A stretch of DNA of 7,989 nt, from NCBI GenBank assembly GCA_009885205.1, contig VFLE01000188.1:1-7989 (forward strand). Reading direction: 5' to 3'. This DNA is from Candidatus Shapirobacteria bacterium (lineage in GTDB: Bacteria > Patescibacteriota > Microgenomatia > UBA12405). The notes beneath the pieces are model-generated. The model searched no databases. It was not told the origin of the DNA and saw only the letters and a list, made by a program, of their open reading frames with translations. Within the stretch, counting starts at the first letter, position 1, and each line of letters begins with the position of its first letter. Of this stretch, positions 1-4,594 are shown piece by piece. The position numbers and the translations under genes were made by a program.

Positions 1-85
1 AATTCTGATGATCTTGGTTCCCCCCCCCCTCTTGGGTTTTAGGGTCTGGAATTCGCTTCGCGAATTCTGATGACGTTGGTTCCCC
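1..85. repeat. 23-bp imperfect direct repeat pair with a C10 tract between the copies
   Basis: Two copies of a 23-bp sequence lie at 1-23 and 63-85. Each reads AATTCTGATGA, two variable bases, then TTGGTTCCCC. They match at 21 of 23 positions and start 62 bp apart. The first copy runs straight into a homopolymer of ten C (20-29), which is unusual in this AT-rich DNA. The spacer (30-62) holds CTTGGGTTTTAGGG and half of a palindrome. The first copy starts at the first base of the window, so the array may continue to the left. It could be a dispersed or tandem intergenic repeat of the genome. No coding or transposase signature is visible. Confidence 0.75.
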
Positions 86-551
86 TAAGTAAGTAAAAAA
101 AAGGCGTTTTATTACTATTCGACAAAACCCAACCAAACGTTTTCCGATATATTTCTACAACATCCTGCCCATTCACATACAAATAACCAAGATAAAGTAA
201 AAAAATGATAAGCAAAATTCCTACATTATAAGTGACCCGTATCGGATAATTCCGCAGCAAATAAATCGGTATGCATTTTGCGAAAAAAATCATAATAACA
301 TATTTAACCAAGACGGTCTTGGACGCTTGGAACCAAATCAACGCAAAAAAACTTGCCACGTTTTCGATTAAAGCGATATATAACGCCAGGGACGGATTTC
401 CATAATTGATAACCGCATCTATTATTTTACCAAAACCTTTACAAAAAAATGCCAACAGTAAATAGGCTAAAAACCATACATAGATCCAATAAGAAAACAA
501 ATAATCCCAGCGAATCCGATCCATTTGTATACTATGATGATAATATTTCAC
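39..551 (-). CDS. Small four-pass membrane protein, function unknown
   Basis: This 170-residue protein is dominated by hydrophobic segments at about residues 19-38, 55-75, 81-100 and 108-127, which predict four membrane passes. Aromatic residues are frequent in the first (Trp15, Trp22, Trp26). I do not recognise a catalytic motif. It lies last in a run of four minus-strand genes. The ATG at 551 overlaps the preceding gene by 20 bp. A second ATG at 524 (Met10) would avoid the overlap by a few bases and is an equally good start. The last 13 or so residues (from about Gly157 to the stop) are encoded by the left-edge direct repeat and palindrome, so the native C-terminus was probably shorter, ending near Leu155. 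An A8 tract at 95-102 lies just before this junction. Whether the protein acts in the virion membrane or in host membranes is unknown. Confidence 0.75.
   Translation of the reverse strand: MKYYHHSIQMDRIRWDYLFSYWIYVWFLAYLLLAFFCKGFGKIIDAVINYGNPSLALYIALIENVASFFALIWFQASKTVLVKYVIMIFFAKCIPIYLLRNYPIRVTYNVGILLIIFLLYLGYLYVNGQDVVEIYRKTFGWVLSNSNKTPFFYLLRGTNVIRIREANSRP
49..67. repeat. 8-bp perfect inverted repeat, possible 3'-end hairpin
   Basis: GAATTCGC at 49-56 and GCGAATTC at 60-67 are exact reverse complements around the 3-nt loop TTC, and each arm contains an EcoRI-type GAATTC. The structure sits a few bases upstream of the stop codon of the minus-strand membrane-protein gene. It could therefore act as a transcript 3'-end hairpin of the kind known in mimivirus, or it may simply be part of the repeat unit. 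Sequence alone does not decide between these. Confidence 0.45.
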
Positions 552-1029
552 AACACCCCATTAAAAGCTGTTCGTCTTGTGATAGCTTTTGGAAAGTCAA
601 ACAATCGTCAAATTTATATTGTATAAATCGAGCCTGATTTTTACAAACAATATGCGTCCCGGTGTCCGTAAATTTAATATCCACTACGATTCCTCCGTTT
701 GTCAAAAGGGGGGGTTTTTCTGTATTTTCGGTTCTTATCCAGCGTACATGTTTTCCTTTATGTAGCTGGTATATTTCGTCCACATATCGATATCCAATCA
801 GTTTATTGCAAAAAAGAGAAGCCGTTTCATTCAGAAGAGGCAACTCTTTGAGAACATCTACAATTTCCTTCGTAATCGATTTCAGGGTACGTTTTTCTAA
901 ATGCTTCATTTCGGTCTCTTCTACCACTTTTAATAATTCCGAAATGTCCAAGGTTGTTTTTAGCGAGGGATCATTTTTTACGTCTTCTATTATTTTTCGA
1001 AGAGTGGCCTTTTTTGCGTCATCTGACAT
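532..1029 (-). CDS. Conserved-type soluble protein, function unknown
   Basis: The 165-residue product starts MSDDAKKATLRK. It has no membrane segment or signal peptide. Residues about 5-62 are charged and look helical (alternating Leu/Ile with Lys/Glu, possibly a short coiled coil). Residues about 78-150 look beta-rich and carry the more distinctive motifs: GYRYVDEIYQLHKGKHVRW at 79-97, TNGGIVVDIKF at 110-120, HIVCKN at 126-131 and FQKLSQDEQLL at 146-156. From memory this pattern resembles uncharacterised proteins of mimivirus-like giant viruses, but I cannot name a family. There is a hairpin in the 39-bp gap to the gene upstream of it, and its 3' end overlaps the next gene, which suggests tight packing. 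No enzymatic residues are evident. Confidence 0.8.
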   Translation of the reverse strand: MSDDAKKATLRKIIEDVKNDPSLKTTLDISELLKVVEETEMKHLEKRTLKSITKEIVDVLKELPLLNETASLFCNKLIGYRYVDEIYQLHKGKHVRWIRTENTEKPPLLTNGGIVVDIKFTDTGTHIVCKNQARFIQYKFDDCLTFQKLSQDEQLLMGCCEILSS

Positions 1030-1040
1030 ACTATACTATC

Positions 1041-1072
1041 ATAAATCATATAATTCGCTTTATGTGATTTAT
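1041..1072. terminator. 13-bp hairpin at a gene boundary, candidate transcript 3'-end signal
   Basis: The arms 1041-1053 (ATAAATCATATAA) and 1060-1072 (TTATGTGATTTAT) pair at 12 of 13 positions around a 6-nt loop. The exception is T1049 opposite G1064, which is a wobble in plus-strand RNA and an A/C mismatch in minus-strand RNA. The right arm covers the stop codon of the 113-residue membrane-protein gene, and the whole structure fills the gap to the next gene. Mimivirus transcripts are known to be polyadenylated at such hairpins near gene ends. Extending that rule to this genome is inference. Confidence 0.5.
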
Positions 1073-1410
1073 ACATTGGAAAAAAAAGAACGCAAATGTA
1101 AAACGAACGATTGCGTAATCGTTGCATTGGTCAACAAAATGAGTGCGCTTCCAAATATGATTTGTTCATCATATTCATGTAATTCGTGTTTTTTCTTTAG
1201 CGGATTAAATCGAACGATTAATATAAAAGCAATCGCAATCTGCATTATCGAACGTATCCAATTTAAATAATCCGGATCAATATAGAGAATTCCTAAAATC
1301 GCAACCAGATATAAAATATATGGCACTACAACCGCCCATAAATAGAGAGGACGTTTTATTACATCTACAAAAGAATCAATGTCTTGGACAAATCGATTCC
1401 ACCTGCTCAT
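1069..1410 (-). CDS. Small three-pass membrane protein, function unknown
   Basis: This 113-residue protein has hydrophobic stretches at about residues 22-43, 51-67 and 83-100, consistent with two or three membrane passes. The N-terminal 20 residues are amphipathic (SRWNRFVQDIDSFVDVIKR). A charged loop with RFNPLKKKHELHEYDEQIIF spans 67-86 between the second and third segments, and its basic-then-acidic layout is the most distinctive feature. I recognise no catalytic motif. It starts 21 bp after the stop of the 413-residue gene and ends at a hairpin, so it may be co-expressed with its neighbours or terminated separately. A small structural membrane protein is plausible but unproven. Confidence 0.75.
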   Translation of the reverse strand: MSRWNRFVQDIDSFVDVIKRPLYLWAVVVPYILYLVAILGILYIDPDYLNWIRSIMQIAIAFILIVRFNPLKKKHELHEYDEQIIFGSALILLTNATITQSFVLHLRSFFSNV

Positions 1411-1431
1411 TTATGTATACGCATATTTTTA

Positions 1432-2673
1432 TTACACAAAAGATCCCGACGACCAAATAATCGGCCTCCATTCCACATACGAAAACGGCACAGAATCCGT
1501 GGGCAACCCGGGAACTATATTTTCCATAAAATAATATACAACGTCGATCAATTTGTTTTTATGAAGCAAATCAATTGGCGTGCGGGTTTTAAAAAAATCG
1601 CGAAATTCGAATTTCCCGTAATCCGTGGGAATCATCATATTGTCATTCGGTTTTCCAATCGACGGTTTCTTCGATGCATCGATTCCAAAATAAGACTGTA
1701 TAAATGAAGTGATATAATCATTCGCCGGCTGATTATTTGCGTTTTGTTTTTTCCACGTTTCAAATATGTCTTTTTTCATTTCCTCATTGGTTATTCGCAA
1801 GTCACCCTTCCCCCTCATATAGGTAGAGGCTAGCCCCGAATTGATAGGCGCCATATTCAACATAGCTGACGCATCGGCGCTTGAAGAACCCGGAAATAAA
1901 GATCCCACCCCGCCATATGAACTCGATGATCCGTTGCTATCCGAGGAAGAATCTGAACCGGGCGACCCACTGGGCGACCCACCTTTATTACTCATTGACG
2001 ACATTAAAGTCGCAAAACAAGCATTCGGACAACCGCATCCGGAACCTGAGCCTTTGGAATTTGCATTTGATCCACGGTTTCCTGAATTCGCCCCCGAATT
2101 TGAATCTGAATCTGCAGAACCCGGGCCATTTGCGCCATTTCCGGGAGTTGATGACCCCGGGGAATTTAATTCATCAAAATCGTAAGGCGTCACTTCATAT
2201 GAAATAAAAGGGCTATATGTTTTTGTCCCAGCTTGAATGGTATAAGACGTAATTGAATTCGAAAGAAATTCGATATATGGCCATTCTATATCCGGATTCG
2301 GATTTTCTTCCGAGGGAATTTTGGGTATAACGAATTGGATAAGATAATAACAAAAGTCTTTCATTTTCATTTTATTTTCCTCTGTAATTGTCCCACGATT
2401 TACAAAATTATCGAAATATTTGCGAATTGCGTAATCTGTGGGAATATTATTTTTGTCGAAATATAAATTGATTACATAATCAATTTCGTCGTTTACATTG
2501 TTCGCTTTAATTAAAGGGATTCTCGCATTTGGTTCGTCACTATCGACGTATAATTTCGGATGTCTATCTATCCGCGGAACGGTTCGCATGGGCTCTTTTT
2601 TTTTAATATGCGCCAAAATAATAAAAATAAAAATAAATGTGAATAAAAGTATAACTAATTGTGCATATATCAT
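1432..2673 (-). CDS. Membrane-anchored protein with duplicated domain around a Gly/Ser/Asn linker
   Basis: The 413-residue product begins with an uncleaved-looking signal anchor (about 5-21, then AHIKKK), so the bulk would sit on one side of a membrane. A globular domain at about 63-136 is followed by a low-complexity linker rich in Gly, Ser, Asn and Pro (about 168-266). The linker contains a small Cys cluster (Cys213, Cys215, Cys219). A second globular domain (about 318-407) is a copy of the first. With a fixed offset of 271, residues 77-136 align without gaps to 348-407 with 20 identities in 60. These include IPTDY, a YY pair, Pro117/388, Pro120/391, Pro125/396 and EW (130/401). I recognise no known family. 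A surface or virion scaffold protein is conceivable. The ATG is preceded by a TATATAAG stretch, and the gene is divergent from the kinase. Confidence 0.8.
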   Translation of the reverse strand: MIYAQLVILLFTFIFIFIILAHIKKKEPMRTVPRIDRHPKLYVDSDEPNARIPLIKANNVNDEIDYVINLYFDKNNIPTDYAIRKYFDNFVNRGTITEENKMKMKDFCYYLIQFVIPKIPSEENPNPDIEWPYIEFLSNSITSYTIQAGTKTYSPFISYEVTPYDFDELNSPGSSTPGNGANGPGSADSDSNSGANSGNRGSNANSKGSGSGCGCPNACFATLMSSMSNKGGSPSGSPGSDSSSDSNGSSSSYGGVGSLFPGSSSADASAMLNMAPINSGLASTYMRGKGDLRITNEEMKKDIFETWKKQNANNQPANDYITSFIQSYFGIDASKKPSIGKPNDNMMIPTDYGKFEFRDFFKTRTPIDLLHKNKLIDVVYYFMENIVPGLPTDSVPFSYVEWRPIIWSSGSFV

Positions 2674-2754
2674 GATTCTTATATATACTCTTATTTTTTC
2701 GAGATAAATAATTTTGAATAGAATAGAATATAATGAACAGGTATATTCTATTCT
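2674..2754. promoter_or_regulatory. Divergent promoter region between the anchored protein and the kinase
   Basis: This 81-bp spacer is almost entirely A/T. On the minus strand a TATATAAG lies only 5-12 nt before the ATG of the 413-residue gene. On the plus strand two overlapping TCTA motifs (2747-2750 and 2752-2755) directly precede or touch the kinase ATG. A TCTA core in AT-rich surroundings is the late-promoter motif reported for Cafeteria roenbergensis virus. The mimivirus early box AAAATTGA is absent here. Motif matches this short are expected by chance, so the assignment is tentative. Confidence 0.4.
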
Positions 2755-2756
2755 AT
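2718..2756. repeat. 15-bp perfect inverted repeat spanning the kinase start codon
   Basis: ATAGAATAGAATATA (2718-2732) and TATATTCTATTCTAT (2742-2756) are exact reverse complements around a 9-nt loop (2733-2741). Each arm holds a short GAATA-type repetition. The right arm ends on the AT of the kinase ATG. The stem is as long as mimivirus 3'-end hairpins but lies between two divergent genes. It may instead be an operator for a dimeric regulator or a 5'-leader hairpin that affects initiation. Confidence 0.7.
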
Positions 2757-3552
2757 GTTATCACAAGGTTCAATTATAGGAAAAAAATATACAATACTCG
2801 AATTAATTGGTCGGGGAAAATTTGGAACCGTTTACAAAGGAGTGAATAAAAAAAATGAAAAAATCGCTATCAAAATAGAAGACGCAGCAGCCGTCGTAAA
2901 AATATTAAAAACAGAGGCCGCAATATTGAATTATTTATACCGAAACAATTGTCGATACATACCCTCGGTACATTGGTTTGGCGTGTTTTTGGACAGGGCA
3001 ACTCTAGTGATGACTTATTATAATTATTCGCTACAAGACTATATAGAAAAAACAAATGCTCGGTCAATCGACAAAATGAATAAAATGATGATAGTTTTGC
3101 TAAATATAATCAAATCGATTCATGAATTATTCGTAATTCATCGAGACATAAAACCACAGAATTTTATGATGAAAGACGAATCTTTGTATCTTATCGACTT
3201 TGGCATGGCCACCATGTACGTAGATGAAGATAGACAACATATACCGGAAAAAACGGGGAAGACAGATATCATCGGGACACCTAAATATATAAGTCCAAAT
3301 ATACATAATGGATGTGAGCCATCAAGAAGAGATGACGTCATTTCATTATGCTATATTTATTTACAGATGTGGCTTGGCTATTTGCCATGGGATAACAACC
3401 ATATATCGGGAGATATGGTTGATCGAAAATTGTTGAAAAGCTGGGAAAAAATAGAGCCGATTGCTATAGAAATTGGGGAACCTTTTTTGTCGTTTATTAA
3501 AAAACAGTATTCGATAGAATTCAAAATTTCTCCGGAGTATGCATTTTCCTAA
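2755..3552 (+). CDS. CK1-like serine/threonine protein kinase
   Basis: This is a 265-residue protein kinase that would transfer phosphate from ATP to Ser/Thr of viral or host proteins. The Gly loop GRGKFGTVYKG is at 19-29, the AIK lysine is Lys40, the likely helix-C Glu is Glu54, the catalytic loop HRDIKPQN is at 129-136 and DFG is at 148-150. GTPKYIS (175-180), SRRDD (190-194) and LPW (210-212) mark the casein kinase 1 group, as does YIPSVHWFG before the hinge. All catalytic residues are present. CK1 domains usually end with a PDYxxLxxLF-type helix. Here the protein stops at ISPEYAFS, so the final turn is missing by about ten residues. There is no membrane segment or extra domain. The start is the only ATG before the Gly loop, and a perfect inverted repeat runs into it. 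The stop overlaps the convergent neighbour by 4 bp. Confidence 0.93.
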   Translation: MLSQGSIIGKKYTILELIGRGKFGTVYKGVNKKNEKIAIKIEDAAAVVKILKTEAAILNYLYRNNCRYIPSVHWFGVFLDRATLVMTYYNYSLQDYIEKTNARSIDKMNKMMIVLLNIIKSIHELFVIHRDIKPQNFMMKDESLYLIDFGMATMYVDEDRQHIPEKTGKTDIIGTPKYISPNIHNGCEPSRRDDVISLCYIYLQMWLGYLPWDNNHISGDMVDRKLLKSWEKIEPIAIEIGEPFLSFIKKQYSIEFKISPEYAFS

Positions 3553-3992
3553 AAATCGGTTAAGCATGAGAACGACTCTACGTTTTTTACGTCGAGTGTA
3601 TTTTTCACTGGGGGTTTTTCTGATTTGTCGTATGCATTCCAAAAATCTTCGGGGAAATTTGTTATTTTTTTTGGCATAATTGGGCCCTGGGTTTGTAACG
3701 ATGCTGGTTTTCGCAAAACTTCTGGCAAAACCTTTTGCGAGATTCCAGGTGAGGTTCCAGGCGAGATTCCAGGTGAGATTCCAGATGAGGTTCCAGGTGA
3801 GATTCCAGGTGAGGTTCCAGGTGAAAATCCCTCGTTAATTGATAATCCAAACATTTTGCCCATAATCAAAGATAAAAAAACAACAATAAATAAAAATAAA
3901 ATAGAGAGCCATTTTTTATAAACAATTCCTAAAAACATAGCAACGTGTTTCAAGCGAACAATATATACAATTGATATATATATATTTGCCAA
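3549..3992 (-). CDS. Membrane-anchored protein with SPG[T/I] tandem repeats
   Basis: The 147-residue product has one strong hydrophobic segment (about 28-45) preceded by YKKW, which looks like a signal anchor. Next comes a linker of seven four-residue units, SPGT or SPGI with one SSGI (57-84), then a charged C-terminal stretch with FPEDFWNAYDKSEKPP (113-128) and two late Phe residues. No enzyme motif is visible. The upstream ATG at 3992 begins a stretch encoded by AT-dinucleotide DNA that looks more like promoter. The internal ATG at 3938 (Met19) would give a 129-residue protein starting MFLGIVYKKW and is the better biological start in my view. The gene is divergent from the cold-shock gene and convergent with the kinase, overlapping it by 4 bp. 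Its anchor-plus-SPG-linker layout recalls the 413-residue protein, without clear homology. Confidence 0.7.
   Translation of the reverse strand: MANIYISIVYIVRLKHVAMFLGIVYKKWLSILFLFIVVFLSLIMGKMFGLSINEGFSPGTSPGISPGTSSGISPGISPGTSPGISQKVLPEVLRKPASLQTQGPIMPKKITNFPEDFWNAYDKSEKPPVKNTLDVKNVESFSCLTDF
3575..3597. terminator. Imperfect hairpin just past the kinase stop
   Basis: ACTCTACGT (3575-3583) and ACGTCGAGT (3589-3597) pair at 8 of 9 positions (T3579 faces C3593) around a T5 loop, 23 nt beyond the kinase stop. It could mark the kinase transcript 3' end, but it also encodes the C-terminal part of the convergent gene. Support is weak. Confidence 0.25.
3741..3824. repeat. Seven tandem copies of a 12-bp unit
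   Basis: The plus-strand unit is G(A/G)TTCCAGGTGA. Seven units run in register from 3741 to 3824 with only single-base variants (C at 3762, A at 3785, and the A/G alternation at the second base). On the minus strand they encode SPGT/SPGI. The T/I pattern suggests partial 24-bp higher-order duplication. The unit has no stop in several frames, which explains the open but non-genic frames seen on both strands here. Confidence 0.9.
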
Positions 3993-4039
3993 ACAATATA
4001 AATAATAGTTTCATTATTAACTCATAGTCTAGCGTGCAA
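3993..4039 (+). promoter_or_regulatory. AT-rich upstream region of the cold-shock gene with TCTA motif
   Basis: The spacer before the cold-shock ATG is AT-rich and carries TCTA at 4028-4031, nine bases before the ATG at 4040. This resembles the late-promoter core described for Cafeteria roenbergensis virus. Further upstream, ACAATTGA at 3967-3974 differs by one base from the mimivirus early box AAAATTGA, about 66 nt before the ATG. Both motifs are short, so either could be chance. Confidence 0.35.
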
Positions 4040-4525
4040 ATGTCTTCATCCCTAGATACAACTCAGAGCGAGCGCCTCACTGGCATGGTAAAGTGGTTCA
4101 ACAACAAGTCCGGCTTCGGATTTATTACGGTGAGTGGAACAGGCGAGCATGCAAATAAGGATATTTTCGCGCATTTTAGTTCGATCCGTATTACCGATCA
4201 GTATAAGTATTTGGTTCAGGGCGAGTATGTAGAGTTCAATCTTGTCAAGTCCGAGAACGAGAAGCATGAGTATCACGCCGCCGATGTTACTGGTATTATG
4301 GGCGGACCTATTATGTGCGAGACTCGTCGCCTTGCGGTTTCCACCCAGACCCAGACCCAGGGGCAAAGTTCGACTGGAAGACCTTACCGTGAAAAGTATG
4401 TTGCCGATGTTCCCGAGCAAACCGATGATTCCTTTACCCGCGTCGAGTCTAGCCGCCGTCGCCCCAAGAGTGTAGGAATGCGCAAGAAGGTCTCTCCTTC
4501 GTCCAAGGCTGACGTGACTGTATAA
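4040..4525 (+). CDS. Cold-shock-domain nucleic-acid-binding protein
   Basis: This 161-residue protein has a cold-shock (OB-fold) domain at about 14-85, which binds single-stranded RNA or DNA and typically acts as an RNA chaperone or translation/transcription modulator. GMVKWF (15-20), the RNP1 motif KSGFGFI (23-29) and the RNP2-like motif DIFAHFS (41-47) are present, with the usual aromatic residues. GEYVEF (61-66) and the Ala/Val strand at 80-84 close the barrel. The tail (about 90-161) is disordered-looking, with a TQTQTQGQ run (102-109), then Arg/Ser/Lys-rich sequence (SSRRRPKS, MRKKVSPSSK) that could add nonspecific RNA binding. I chose the ATG at 4040. A GTG six bases upstream is unlikely in this virus type. 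All 11 lysines use AAG, whereas the neighbouring kinase uses almost only AAA, so the gene is a codon-use outlier. High expression or recent transfer would both explain this. Confidence 0.93.
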   Translation: MSSSLDTTQSERLTGMVKWFNNKSGFGFITVSGTGEHANKDIFAHFSSIRITDQYKYLVQGEYVEFNLVKSENEKHEYHAADVTGIMGGPIMCETRRLAVSTQTQTQGQSSTGRPYREKYVADVPEQTDDSFTRVESSRRRPKSVGMRKKVSPSSKADVTV

Positions 4526-4555
4526 ACTAAACATTCCGAACCCTAACAACCTATT

Positions 4556-4585
4556 TTTGATTCTATTTTTCCGAATTGAATCAAA
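4556..4585. terminator. 8-bp hairpin between convergent genes
   Basis: TTTGATTC (4556-4563) and GAATCAAA (4578-4585) are exact reverse complements around a 14-nt loop. They lie in the 69-bp gap where the cold-shock gene and the giant minus-strand gene converge. The position suits a bidirectional transcript-end hairpin. The stem is short, so support is moderate at best. Confidence 0.35.
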
Positions 4586-4594
4586 CATCTCACA

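Noticed and set aside
37..44. TTTTAGGG, identical to a green-algal telomere unit
   Set aside because: There is only one copy, with no tandem array, so it is most simply chance within the left-edge repeat.
662..1270. A 202-codon plus-strand open frame opposite two minus-strand genes
   Set aside because: It spans both minus-strand genes, their gap and the hairpin. Its product is Ser/Phe-rich without domain-like structure. The minus-strand frames have coherent helical and membrane architecture.
1841..2207. Overlapping plus-strand open frames opposite the Gly/Ser-rich linker
   Set aside because: Low-complexity coding DNA is stop-poor in other frames. The acidic, Pro-rich product has no recognisable domain.
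3625..3921. A plus-strand open frame with EVPG/EIPG repeats
   Set aside because: The 12-bp tandem repeat lacks stops in several frames, so this is a by-product. The minus-strand frame has a membrane anchor and a sensible start.
3961..3986. CAATTG flanked by AT repeats as a palindromic operator
   Set aside because: The flanks are out of register by one base and do not form a true inverted repeat. It is simple AT-rich DNA.
4001..4018. AATAAT and ATTATT arms upstream of the cold-shock gene
   Set aside because: A 6-bp stem made only of A/T is expected by chance in this composition.
4034..4039. GTG as an upstream start for the cold-shock gene
   Set aside because: It would add only two residues. 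An ATG lies six bases later, and viruses of eukaryotes rarely start at GTG.
4052..4588. A 178-codon minus-strand open frame antisense to the cold-shock gene
   Set aside because: It is open because the cold-shock gene is rich in G+C and avoids the codons that would create antisense stops. The plus strand has a clear cold-shock domain with both RNP motifs.
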